64,000 nucleotides of DNA from the NCBI GenBank assembly GCA_963835595.1, contig CAWIGL010000002.1, forward strand, positions 2,908,085 through 2,972,084. The letters are read 5' to 3'. Below are positions 1-8,129 of the stretch, one piece after another. Within the stretch, counting starts at the first letter, position 1, and every line of letters begins with the position of its first letter. The stretch is from CAWEPK01 sp963835595. Its GTDB lineage: Bacteria > Desulfobacterota > Syntrophorhabdia > Syntrophorhabdales > WCHB1-27. The notes under the pieces are model-generated. The model made no database searches. It was not told the origin of the DNA and saw only the letters and a program-made list of their open reading frames with translations. The position numbers and the translations under genes were made by a program.

Positions 1-914
1 ATGCAGTCGATCTTGCCCGACTTGCACCCGCCGTGGCTCTGTCTGTGGAGGGACGAGAACTTGACGACCATATCAGCAGCGAACTCTGTCTCGCCGCACA
101 TGAAGACGCGCTCCCACGGAACGAAGACGTCGTTGAAGATGATCGTCGGGCAGTACTTCGAATAGCGCGTATTGCCGATGTCGCAGCCGCCGATCTCCCG
201 CGTGTCGAGGGTCGATCTGCCGACGACGTGGATCAGGCCCTTCGTGTCTGCCGGGACCGCGAAGGCGACTGCGTAGTCCTTGTCCGCCTTGCCCATCGCC
301 CGCGTCGGCAGGACTATGATCTCGTGGCACGAAAGGGATCCCGTCTGGTGGGCCTTCGCGCCGCGCACCACGATCCCGTCCTTCTTCTTCTCGACGACGT
401 GGAGGTACATGTCTTTGTCCGGCTGGTCTGTCGGCCCGAGAGAGCGGTCGCCCTTCACGTCCGTCACGCCCGCGTTTGCGGTCAGGTCGTTCTTCTGCAC
501 GTGTTTGAGGAACTCGGTGTAGCGGGCGTTGTACTCCGTCCCGTACTTCCGGTCGATGTCGTAGGTGACGATGGCGAGCGTCGAGAGGCAGTCGAGCCCC
601 GTGCAGCGCTGGTGGCACGTCCCGACGAAGTTGCCCAGCTTCCGGTTGACCTTCACCCGCGCCACCAGGTCCTCGATGCTCGAAGGGGGCAGGGTGAAGC
701 GGTTGACCGGCTCGTTGATGAGGGGCGACTGCGTCACGACGTACTGCTTGTACTCGTCGATGCCCGCTATCTCGTAGGTCGCGCCCGTCGCCTCGATGCC
801 GGCCCGCAGGCGCGGGTTGTCCACGATATTGTCGAGCCGCTCGCCGAACATATAGGCCGTGGGCTTGAGCGCCCTCAGCGACTCTATGTATTCGTCTTTT
901 GTCTTGAGTCCCAT
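1..914 (-). CDS. 4-hydroxybutyryl-CoA dehydratase / vinylacetyl-CoA delta-isomerase-like protein, C-terminus off window
   Basis: The first 304 residues belong to the HpaB/AbfD superfamily of flavoproteins. Four residues match the [4Fe-4S] ligands of the radical-type 4-hydroxybutyryl-CoA dehydratase of Clostridium aminobutyricum (C99, C103, H292, C299): here C100 and C104 in GTCHQRC, then H290 and C297 with the same seven-residue spacing. This favours a dehydratase/isomerase over a 4-hydroxyphenylacetate hydroxylase, which lacks the cluster. The family normally has about 480-490 residues, so roughly 180 lie beyond the window edge. The start is ATG with a clean AAGGAGG site at 922-928. The GntR regulator lies 37 bases upstream on the same strand, so the two are probably co-transcribed. 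The physiological substrate is not visible. Confidence 0.85.
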   Translation of the reverse strand, partial: MGLKTKDEYIESLRALKPTAYMFGERLDNIVDNPRLRAGIEATGATYEIAGIDEYKQYVVTQSPLINEPVNRFTLPPSSIEDLVARVKVNRKLGNFVGTCHQRCTGLDCLSTLAIVTYDIDRKYGTEYNARYTEFLKHVQKNDLTANAGVTDVKGDRSLGPTDQPDKDMYLHVVEKKKDGIVVRGAKAHQTGSLSCHEIIVLPTRAMGKADKDYAVAFAVPADTKGLIHVVGRSTLDTREIGGCDIGNTRYSKYCPTIIFNDVFVPWERVFMCGETEFAADMVVKFSSLHRQSHGGCKSGKIDC

Positions 915-951
915 TATTCCTTACCTCCTTACAAGTGTGATAACACGGGAA

Positions 952-1656
952 CTAGAATTCCGAACGTTCCTGCTCAGCGAGCATCTGCCGGACGGCCTCA
1001 AGGACCTGCCGCTTGACGCTCGACACGTGCTCCGCGATGATCGCCCGCGCCGTATCCGCGTCCTTGCGCACCATGCAGTCGTATATCTGCTGGTGCTCCT
1101 CATCGACCGACTTGAGGGACGACACGGGCAGGTAATTGCCGCCGTACTTCAGGAAGAGTATGTCGAAGAGGTTCTGGAGGATGCGCATCTGCGTCTCTTT
1201 CCCCGATATCGACGCGAGGGTCAGGTGGAACTCCATGTTCTTGAAGAGCCTCTCCTTCAGGTACGACTCGCGCTGCGCTGACCTGTGGGCCTCCAAGGCC
1301 GACTTCAATTGGGCGAGCGCAGCCGCATCCATCCGCTCGACCGCGGGCTTGACGAGGGAAGTCTCCAACAGCTCCCGCAGCTCGTAAATCTCCTCTATCT
1401 CCTTCGTGCTGAAAGGGGCCATCACGTAGCCCCTGTTCGCCTCGTGGCGCACGAACCCCTGGAGCTCAAGCCATTTCAATGCCTGGATGATCGGCGTGGG
1501 GCTCATCTGGAGCCGCTCGGCAAGCTCGCGGTAGGCGATCTTCTGCCCCGGCACGAGCTCTTTCCTGTACAGCATCCGGCGCAGGCCCTGGTATGCGGCG
1601 CGGCTCCGGTCCTCCCCTTCCTGCTGCTTATTGTCCGTCCCTGCCTTTGCTGCCAC
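952..1656 (-). CDS. GntR/FadR-family transcriptional regulator with FCD domain
   Basis: This 234-residue protein has an N-terminal winged helix (about residues 20-85, with the GntR-like stretch LAERLQMSPTPI) and an all-helical FCD ligand-binding domain (about 95-225) with several His and Asp residues typical of the metal and effector pocket. Such regulators usually repress their own operon and respond to an organic acid or acyl-CoA. It lies directly upstream of the dehydratase-like gene on the same strand. A second candidate target is the Tat oxidoreductase gene about 550 bases away in the opposite direction. The effector is unknown. Confidence 0.85.
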   Translation of the reverse strand: MAAKAGTDNKQQEGEDRSRAAYQGLRRMLYRKELVPGQKIAYRELAERLQMSPTPIIQALKWLELQGFVRHEANRGYVMAPFSTKEIEEIYELRELLETSLVKPAVERMDAAALAQLKSALEAHRSAQRESYLKERLFKNMEFHLTLASISGKETQMRILQNLFDILFLKYGGNYLPVSSLKSVDEEHQQIYDCMVRKDADTARAIIAEHVSSVKRQVLEAVRQMLAEQERSEF

Positions 1657-1700
1657 GCCTTCTCCCCGATCCGATGCGCAGAATTGAATGCTTCGGGCAT

Positions 1701-1943
1701 CAACTTGTTCATTCCCTGTAGCTTGCTACAGGGATATCATCAGCTTCCCACGATAAGAGCCTTTTTGCGCGCCCTGTCGTCCCCGCGCTTTTTGCATCCG
1801 ACTATCACCCTTGGAGCTTTGGCACGCCTTATAACAGGCAATCATTGGGGCTTCCGCGCCCCCCTCCACGAGCAAAGCTCGCGGAGCCTCCTCCCTCACC
1901 AAAAGCGTCCAGCGGATACCCTGCTGCTTGCAGCAGGGTCATT
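1701..1943 (+). repeat. Hairpin-bounded intergenic repeat, copy A
   Basis: This element of about 243 bases shares long identical blocks with the reverse complement of 34,056-34,310. It opens with a perfect 9-bp hairpin at 1714-1733 (arms CCCTGTAGC/GCTACAGGG, loop TT) and closes with a 10-bp hairpin at 1918-1939 (arms ACCCTGCTGC/GCAGCAGGGT). An internal palindrome CGAGC-AAA-GCTCG lies near 1880. No convincing protein is encoded. A small non-autonomous element with palindromic ends (REP/IS200-IS605-like) or a structured RNA both fit. Confidence 0.8.
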
Positions 1944-2022
1944 CAATGCGCCGAGAATCAACCTAAAAATGTAATTAATCGGCTGCGCCGGCGTCAAGTA
2001 CATTATAACACTTACGCCAATT

Positions 2023-2041
2023 TACCGCACCTTGCGCGGTA
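2023..2041. promoter_or_regulatory. Inverted repeat, possible operator
   Basis: TACCGC and GCGGTA are separated by seven bases, about 33 bases upstream of the -35 box of the next promoter. The position suits an operator for the adjacent GntR regulator, but no family consensus was matched. Confidence 0.3.
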
Positions 2042-2073
2042 GATGCACCCGTGTTCCGGCGTTGACCGGATGA

Positions 2074-2103
2074 TTGACAGACTTACGGCCTCTTGCATAT
2101 ACT
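2074..2103 (+). promoter_or_regulatory. Sigma-70-type promoter for the Tat FAD oxidoreductase
   Basis: A perfect -35 box TTGACA (2074-2079) and a -10 box TATACT (2098-2103) are separated by 18 bases. The predicted transcript would start near 2110, leaving a leader of about 95 bases before the ATG at 2204. Confidence 0.65.
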
Positions 2104-2203
2104 CTGCACATATTTAAAAGCCCACCTTTCGGGACCTGTCCGTGGGACATAAAAGATCGCCGGGATTTCGATATAGAGCGCCAACGAGAAGGAGATCGAT
2201 GCC

Positions 2204-3637
2204 ATGAGCTTTTCGAGAAGAGACCTGTTGAAAGGTGCGGGAGGGCTGGCCCTAGGCCTCGGCGCAAGGGAGGTCCTGGGCGTCAGGCGCGGGATAGCGG
2301 CCGAGCCGCAGGTAGGGGCGGGCAAGCCGGCGCGGACGGCCGCCGGAAGCGGCGCCGGGGGATACTACAGGGAGCCTGCACGGGACATCCCCGTAGCCAG
2401 GGATGTCGATGTCCTCGTGGTAGGCGGGGGGATGGCCGGCGTTTGCGCGGCCTCGGCGGCCGGGCGCATGGGCGCAAAGACGCTCCTCGTGGAATATTTC
2501 GGGTGCCTTGGCGGGAACGCAACAACCGGTATGGTCAACAACTTCTGCGGCTACACCACCATGGGGAGAGGCCGCATACAAATCGTTAAAGGGACCGGCG
2601 GAAGGATACACGAAAAGCTGCTGGCCCGCCACGGGGTCAAATCGATAAAGAGCTTTACGTTCAACCCCGAAATACTCAAGGTGGTCCTCGACGGCGAAAT
2701 GGCCGAAGCGGGCGTCGAATGCCTGTTCTATACGCAGATGGTCGCGCCCCTGATGGAAAAAAATGCCGTCGGAGGGGTGGTTGTCGAGAACAAGGGAGGG
2801 CGGCAGGCGATCCGGGCCGCGAGGGTGATAGATTGTACAGGGGACGGCGACGTGTGCGCGTCGGCCGGCGTCCCTTTCGAGATGGGCGATGGGAAAGGCG
2901 GCTTCCAGGGATGCGACATGGCCTTCCAGCTCGTGAACGTGGGTGACGATTTCGATCCCGCCGCCGTAGGCCCTCTCGCGGCTGAGGCCATGAAATCGGG
3001 AGAATACGGCATAACGAGGCCCCAGGTCATCATACAGAACATCGCGATCCCCGGCGCTTACTGGGTCAACTGGGCCGGTGTGCCGTCGGTGGTGAACGGT
3101 ACGAACCCTTACGACCTCAGCCGGGCCACCATCGAAGGCAGGAAGCTGGTTTATGAGCTGTTGAGGTTCCTCCGGGACAAAGTACGGGGCGCCAAAAACG
3201 CGGACATCATCGCTACGGCCGCGAAGATAGGCTTGAGGGAGACGCGGCGGGTCGCAGGCGAGTACGTCCTGACCGGCGACCAGGTGCTGCAAGGGGCCAA
3301 ATTCGAGGACGGGATCGGGGCGTGCGCCTGGCCCATCGAGATCGTAGACCCGGTCAAGGGGCGCAAGTTCATCAACCTGAAGGATGAAGATTTTTACCTG
3401 ATCCCTTACAGGTGCCTGATCCCGAAGCAGGTGGACAACCTCTTGATGGCAGGACGCTTCATCAGTTGCACGCACGAGGCCCAGGCGTCCGTGCGGGTGA
3501 TGGGACCGGCCGCAGTCATGGGGCAGGCGGCAGGGACCGCCGCCGCGCGCTCCCTCAAGGAAAACGTCGCGCCGAGGATGCTGGACGTAGGGCTTTTGCA
3601 AGGCGACCTTAAGCACGCAGGCGCGTTCCTGGGCTAG
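2204..3637 (+). CDS. Tat-exported FAD-dependent oxidoreductase
   Basis: This 477-residue flavoprotein belongs to the FAD-dependent oxidoreductase group with an N-terminal dinucleotide fold (VVGGGMAG at residues 73-79) followed by the CLGGNATTGM stretch typical of that family. The N-terminus is a twin-arginine signal (RR at residues 5-6, then a hydrophobic, Gly-rich segment), so the folded holoenzyme is probably exported. An AGGAGA-type ribosome site precedes the ATG. The gene stands alone behind its own promoter and is followed by a 668-base gap. The substrate is unknown; homologues are annotated only as FAD-dependent oxidoreductases. Confidence 0.8.
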   Translation: MSFSRRDLLKGAGGLALGLGAREVLGVRRGIAAEPQVGAGKPARTAAGSGAGGYYREPARDIPVARDVDVLVVGGGMAGVCAASAAGRMGAKTLLVEYFGCLGGNATTGMVNNFCGYTTMGRGRIQIVKGTGGRIHEKLLARHGVKSIKSFTFNPEILKVVLDGEMAEAGVECLFYTQMVAPLMEKNAVGGVVVENKGGRQAIRAARVIDCTGDGDVCASAGVPFEMGDGKGGFQGCDMAFQLVNVGDDFDPAAVGPLAAEAMKSGEYGITRPQVIIQNIAIPGAYWVNWAGVPSVVNGTNPYDLSRATIEGRKLVYELLRFLRDKVRGAKNADIIATAAKIGLRETRRVAGEYVLTGDQVLQGAKFEDGIGACAWPIEIVDPVKGRKFINLKDEDFYLIPYRCLIPKQVDNLLMAGRFISCTHEAQASVRVMGPAAVMGQAAGTAAARSLKENVAPRMLDVGLLQGDLKHAGAFLG

Positions 3638-3713
3638 GGTTGCGCGTGCGGCCGGGTTAATTATCCTATAGGATGCCAAGCACCTGGCCGAGTGGATGCA
3701 ATGTTTTATTATG

Positions 3714-3893
3714 TCACCTTATTGAATCGTTATGTGCCATTTGCTTAAACAAAGCGACAGGACCGGTCGAGAGATAATGGAATGATTTCAATCTTACGCG
3801 GTCACCGGTAACCTGGCGAAAAAGCTGATTATCCGGCGCAGGTTCGTGCTCTGTCGCGATGTCTTGCGCAGCCTGTCCATCGGGTAACGTCAT
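3714..3893 (-). CDS. Possible small protein of 59 residues, unknown
   Basis: This short open frame starts with ATG preceded by a GGGAGGCGGGG stretch that could serve as a ribosome site. The product has no recognisable motif, signal or membrane segment. It may be spurious. It is listed because it is the only frame in the 668-base gap with a plausible start region. Confidence 0.15.
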   Translation of the reverse strand: MTLPDGQAAQDIATEHEPAPDNQLFRQVTGDRVRLKSFHYLSTGPVALFKQMAHNDSIR

Positions 3894-4231
3894 GGTCGAT
3901 GGCCCCGCCTCCCGGCATTGCGCCGAGGTTATTAGCTTTTGAAACCCTCCTTTTTGTATGGAGCGATGCACGATCAACGGCATATGAATTGCAAAGCCTC
4001 ATCACATAAAAAATAGGAGCGGTGCACCCGGGACGGGCATCAAACGGAAGGCCGGGCAAGCACCCATCCGTTGGAAGGAATGGAAAATTTCCCGAACGGC
4101 AACCCCTGCATGAAGGAAAATCTCGGACATCGTCGAAACCTGCCTGCACTTACAGCGCCACACCTTGGTCCAGGGAAATCTCTGAAAGAAATGATTGGAT
4201 CTATCTCTCGGTTTGCTATCGAGAAAAAGTC
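3894..4231. other. Intergenic DNA without recognisable gene
   Basis: No frame here has a convincing start or family resemblance, and I see no repeat shared with the rest of the window. The stretch is more AT-rich than the genes on either side, as expected for a regulatory spacer. Confidence 0.4.
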
Positions 4232-4237
4232 TATAAT
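4232..4237 (+). promoter_or_regulatory. Candidate -10 box of the AOR operon
   Basis: TATAAT matches the sigma-70 -10 consensus exactly and lies 69 bases upstream of the AOR start codon. The best -35 candidate 17 bases upstream (CGGTTT) is weak, so the promoter may need an activator or be fortuitous. Confidence 0.35.
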
Positions 4238-4305
4238 GAAAGGCCGTGAGTCGGCGGGATTGGTAGGCCGTTAAGGATACGAAAAAGATAATAGGAGGCG
4301 CACGA

Positions 4306-6255
4306 GTGGATACCTTTGGATATGCAGGGAATATCTTGAAAGTAGACCTTTCGACCGGGGAAATAGCACGTGAGCCCCTCGACCCTGCGTTCATCGGACT
4401 TTATGTCGGGGGGGTCGCGGCGTCCGCCCGTATAGCCTACGACCTGATACCGCCTTCCCTGGAGCCGCTCTCGGCCGAGAACCCCATCATTATAGGGACG
4501 TCGCTCTTCACCGGCACGCTTGTTCCCGGCTCGTCGAAGGTGCCTATGGTCACTAAATTCCCGGCGACCGGCATCATAGAGGCCGGAAGCGTCGGCAGCA
4601 CCCTGGGGCCGAACCTCAAATGGTCCGGCTACGACTTCCTCATAATCAGGGGCAAATCGGACCACCCTGTCTACCTGCTGATACAAAATGAGACGGTCAC
4701 CCTTTGCGATGCAAAGGCCCTGTGGGGGCAGGACATCCAGTCTGCGACGGACACCCTCTGGGAGAAGCACGGCGACGAATGCTCCGTTCTGGCCATAGGA
4801 CCGGCGGGCGAGAACCAGGTAAAGATATCGATAGCCCTCGTGGACAAGGGCAGCACGATAGGGAAGGGAGGGCTTGGCGCCCTCATGGGCTACAAGAACC
4901 TCAAGGCTGTAGTCGTAAGGGGAACGAAGGGCTTCAAGGTAAAAGACCCCGGCGCCTTCGAAAAGGCGGCCCTCGACCTGATAGCCCAGATGAAGGCGGA
5001 CCCGAACCACGACCTCTACGTCCGGCTGGGACGCATGAGCAGGTTCGAGAACTGGGCCGAGGTGCTGGGCTGGCCCCATCACAACCTGAGGATGAAGGCC
5101 CCGAAGGAGATAACCGACCTCTTCAAGGCGGACCGGTACGTCGATGAGGTGCTGTTCCAGAGGGAGTCGTGCCCTACTTGCGTGACGGCCTGCAAAGACC
5201 ACGTAATGATAAAGCGCGGGCAGTTCAAGGGTGTCAACCCCTACGTCTCTTCCCTGTACGGCCGCATCATGAACTGGGGGTCCCGCTGCGAGGTAGGCGG
5301 CTACGAGAATGCGATGAAATGCCAGGACACGTGCAACCGCACGGGCCTTTGCGTCCATTCCTTCACTTCGTTGATGGACTGGGCGGTAGACCTCTACGAG
5401 CACGGGGTCATCACGAAAAGCGATACGGGCGGTCTGGAGCTTAAAAGAGGGCTGGAGCCGACCCTGCAGCTTATGGAGCTGACGACGAAAAGGGAGGGCT
5501 TCGGCGCGGTCCTCGCCGAAGGATGGAAAGGCGCGATAAAGACCATCGGCAGGAACTGCGGGAGTTACGCCATTCAGATCAAAGGCACGGAGCCACTTTT
5601 CGACCCCAGGCTCCACAGGCTGGGCACGGTCGAGTTCTACCAGCTTACCAACCCGAGGGGCGGCTGGGGCTCCAGGGGTAGGAGCGCCGCTTACATACAG
5701 AAGGACCGCCCCCTCCATGAGTTCGTCTCGTGGTGCGAGGAGACGGGTGTGCCGAAGGAAGCGAGGGACAGGATATTCGCCGAGCCGGGGACTTTCAACG
5801 TCGGGAGGCTGACGCGATACGCCGAGGACTATTGCTACCTGGCGGACACCATCGGTGCGCCCTGCATGGAAGGGAGGGTGCGCAATTTCTTCAACCTGAA
5901 CGTCTATCAAGAGCTTTACCGGGCGGCTACGGGCCGTGAAGTCTCCTTCCAGCAGATCAAGCAGATAGGCGAGAGGGCCTTCGTCCTGCTGAGGTTCCTC
6001 AACTCCAGGGCCGGTTTCGACGCGAAAGACGACACCCCGCCGGACCGCTGGTTCGAGCCTATATATGTCCAGGGGAAGGAGCAGTTCGTAGCGGACTATT
6101 ACGGCAAGCCCCTGACGCGGCAGGACTTCCTGAAGCTCCTCCGGGACTATTACGACGAGAGGGGGTTTGACGCAAAGACGGGCGTACCCCGGCCGGAGAA
6201 GATGGAGGAGCTGGGCATGGGCGGCCTGCGCGCGTCGCCTGCTACGGAACGGTAA
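4306..6255 (+). CDS. aor: Tungsten-dependent aldehyde:ferredoxin oxidoreductase, large subunit
   Basis: This 649-residue protein has the AOR fold: an N-terminal bis-tungstopterin-binding domain (FGYAGNILKVDLSTG opening; GTLVPGSSKVPM and the following Gly-rich stretch) and domains 2-3. Its [4Fe-4S] ligands are C289, C292 and C296 (CPTCVTAC), nearly the positions known from Pyrococcus furiosus (288, 291, 295), with a fourth candidate at C520. The enzyme oxidises aldehydes to acids, or runs in reverse with low-potential electrons, in the cytoplasm. The GTG start follows an AGGAGG site. It is followed by an FAD subunit and a four-cluster ferredoxin, the set found in the AorABC complex of Aromatoleum. 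The aldehyde substrate cannot be read from sequence. Confidence 0.92.
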   Translation: MDTFGYAGNILKVDLSTGEIAREPLDPAFIGLYVGGVAASARIAYDLIPPSLEPLSAENPIIIGTSLFTGTLVPGSSKVPMVTKFPATGIIEAGSVGSTLGPNLKWSGYDFLIIRGKSDHPVYLLIQNETVTLCDAKALWGQDIQSATDTLWEKHGDECSVLAIGPAGENQVKISIALVDKGSTIGKGGLGALMGYKNLKAVVVRGTKGFKVKDPGAFEKAALDLIAQMKADPNHDLYVRLGRMSRFENWAEVLGWPHHNLRMKAPKEITDLFKADRYVDEVLFQRESCPTCVTACKDHVMIKRGQFKGVNPYVSSLYGRIMNWGSRCEVGGYENAMKCQDTCNRTGLCVHSFTSLMDWAVDLYEHGVITKSDTGGLELKRGLEPTLQLMELTTKREGFGAVLAEGWKGAIKTIGRNCGSYAIQIKGTEPLFDPRLHRLGTVEFYQLTNPRGGWGSRGRSAAYIQKDRPLHEFVSWCEETGVPKEARDRIFAEPGTFNVGRLTRYAEDYCYLADTIGAPCMEGRVRNFFNLNVYQELYRAATGREVSFQQIKQIGERAFVLLRFLNSRAGFDAKDDTPPDRWFEPIYVQGKEQFVADYYGKPLTRQDFLKLLRDYYDERGFDAKTGVPRPEKMEELGMGGLRASPATER

Positions 6256-6295
6256 GGACGGGAAAAGACGGCAGGGTGAGGCGCAGGAAGAACCG

Positions 6296-7543
6296 ATGAA
6301 GGCCGTAATCATAGGCAACGGGATAGCAGGCTTCAGCGCAGCCTCGACGATGCGCAGGCTGAGCGGCGACGCGGAGATAACGCTGATATCGAGCGAGCCG
6401 GGGCCTGCCTACTCCGCCTGCAACCTCGGTAATTACCTGTCGGGAGACGTCGACCGGTCCGGGGTGTTCATAGGCTCGCAGGAATATTACGAAAAACGCC
6501 GCATCGATACGCTCTTCGGGGCCACCGTCAGGGGCATCGACGTCGAAGGGAGGAGAGTTTTCTTCGACCGGGGGGAGTTGGCCTACGACAAGCTGATAAT
6601 AGCGACGGGGAGCTTCCCCTGGCTGCCCGCCTTCAGCCCGACCCTGCCTCGCGGGGTCTTCCCCCTGAAAACCCTTGACGACGCGGACCGCATCAAAGGC
6701 CACCGGCCGCGCAAGGCGGTCGTGCTCGGCTCCGGGCCGGTAGGCATCGAGGCGGCCGTCGCGCTTAGGAAGAACGGGGCCGAGGTCCATATAGTCGAGC
6801 TCCTCGACCGTATCCTGCCGAGGCTGTTCGACACGCGGCCGTCGCGGATCGTGCAGTCCATGCTTGAGGCAAACGGCGTAGCCGTGCATACGGGCAGAAG
6901 GGTGACCGCCTTCCAGGGCGAGCCTGCGGTCCGGGCGGTCAGCACCGCCGGGGGCGACATCGAGTGCGACACCGTTATCGTCGCGGCCGGCATGTTCCCG
7001 GATACCGGGCTGGCGGGCGCTGCCGGGCTCTCCCTGACCCGTGAGAAAGGGCTCGCGGTGGACGGCAGGATGGAGACGAGCGTCAAAGGCGTTTTTGCCT
7101 GCGGGGATTGCGCGGCCACCCGCGAGGTCTTCACGGGTAGGGTCCAGTTGAACATGCTGTGGCACAACGCGAAGCAGCAAGGGGTCGTGGCCGCCCATAA
7201 CGCGCTGGGGATCGACCGGGAATACAGGGGCGCCTTCACCATAGCGGGCGTTGACGTCTTCGGCACGCACGCGGTCTCGATAGGCGTTCCGGGGGCAGGC
7301 ATGGAAGAGGGCGCTTACGAGACGATAGAAAGGGAGAGCGGGCCGGGATATTACCGGATAGTTCATACGGAAGGGGTCGTCCGGGGGGCGCAATATATCG
7401 GTCCTTACGAGGAGCTGGGGATTCTTTTCACGGTCATGCAAAAGAAAGGCAGCATCCCCGATTTGTTGAGAATGGGCCGCGACGCGAGGGCGGCCGCGGC
7501 CAACCCCTGGATGCAGCGGGCCGTCAGATACCTGCGCGGGTGA
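6296..7543 (+). CDS. FAD/NAD(P)-dependent oxidoreductase, AorC-like subunit
   Basis: This 415-residue flavoprotein has two dinucleotide-binding folds (IIGNGIAG near residue 5 for FAD; VVLGSGPVGIEA near 140 for NAD(P)H) and the C-terminal FAD motif FACGDCA. A single Cys at residue 42 (YSACNLG) is placed like the redox-active Cys of NADH oxidases and CoA-disulfide reductases. I chose ATG 6296 because the fold begins there; an upstream extension overlapping the AOR gene would encode only Arg-rich nonsense. Wedged between AOR and its ferredoxin, it most likely passes electrons between NAD(P)H and the AOR iron-sulfur chain. Confidence 0.85.
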   Translation: MKAVIIGNGIAGFSAASTMRRLSGDAEITLISSEPGPAYSACNLGNYLSGDVDRSGVFIGSQEYYEKRRIDTLFGATVRGIDVEGRRVFFDRGELAYDKLIIATGSFPWLPAFSPTLPRGVFPLKTLDDADRIKGHRPRKAVVLGSGPVGIEAAVALRKNGAEVHIVELLDRILPRLFDTRPSRIVQSMLEANGVAVHTGRRVTAFQGEPAVRAVSTAGGDIECDTVIVAAGMFPDTGLAGAAGLSLTREKGLAVDGRMETSVKGVFACGDCAATREVFTGRVQLNMLWHNAKQQGVVAAHNALGIDREYRGAFTIAGVDVFGTHAVSIGVPGAGMEEGAYETIERESGPGYYRIVHTEGVVRGAQYIGPYEELGILFTVMQKKGSIPDLLRMGRDARAAAANPWMQRAVRYLRG

Positions 7544-7570
7544 ACTGCGCCTATAGAGGAGGAGAATTTC

Positions 7571-8059
7571 ATGGACGTGCGAAAAGTCATTATGAGCGAG
7601 CCTGAGCGGTGCGTGGCGTGCAGGAATTGCATGATGGCCTGCTCCCTCGCCCATAACGGGACCCTAAGCCCGGCGCAGTCGCGCATCGCCATTCTGAACC
7701 TCCACGCGATGTGCCTCAAGATCCCGATCACGTGCGCCCATTGCACGGAGCCGCTCTGCGTAGACGTATGCCCGGTGGAGGCGATCTCGCGGGACGAGGC
7801 GACGGGCATAGTCACGGCGGACAGCCGTGCCTGCATAGGCTGCCGCATGTGCACGGTGGTCTGCCCCTTGGGCGCGATCTCAATAGACTACGAGCTCGGC
7901 AAGTCGATGAAATGCGACCTCTGCGGAGGAGACCCTGCCTGCGTAAAGGCTTGCGGCTACGGGACGCTTAGCTTCGTCACCCTCGACGAGGATGCCGCGA
8001 AGAGGAGGCGCAAGGCCGTGGAGCATATATCGAAGGCCTTCGAAAAGCTGGCTGAGTGA
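7571..8059 (+). CDS. Four-cluster [4Fe-4S] ferredoxin subunit, AorA/HycB-like
   Basis: This 162-residue protein has 17 cysteines, of which 16 fall into four [4Fe-4S] cluster motifs: CVACRNCMMAC, CAHCTEPLCVDVC, CIGCRMCTVVC and CDLCGGDPACVKAC. That architecture is shared by electron-transfer subunits such as HycB, CooF and AorA. A GAGGAG site precedes the ATG. Coming directly after the AOR and FAD subunits, it is the likely wire between them. Its charged C-terminal helix (about residues 140-160) has no membrane segment, so the complex is probably soluble. Confidence 0.88.
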   Translation: MDVRKVIMSEPERCVACRNCMMACSLAHNGTLSPAQSRIAILNLHAMCLKIPITCAHCTEPLCVDVCPVEAISRDEATGIVTADSRACIGCRMCTVVCPLGAISIDYELGKSMKCDLCGGDPACVKACGYGTLSFVTLDEDAAKRRRKAVEHISKAFEKLAE

Positions 8060-8129
8060 CGTAAAGCGTTGCGGACCCGGGACCGCGCATGGCCCGGAAG
8101 CGCAACAAAAACCGAAAAGGGGGAGCTAC

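Noticed and set aside
1701..1943. Short protein encoded by the repeat (its translation resembles that of copy B)
   Set aside because: The similarity follows from DNA identity and hairpin conservation; frames extend past the element and lack proper starts.
4231..6318. A 695-codon open frame antisense to the AOR gene
   Set aside because: It mirrors the GC-rich AOR coding sequence, has no family resemblance and no ribosome site.
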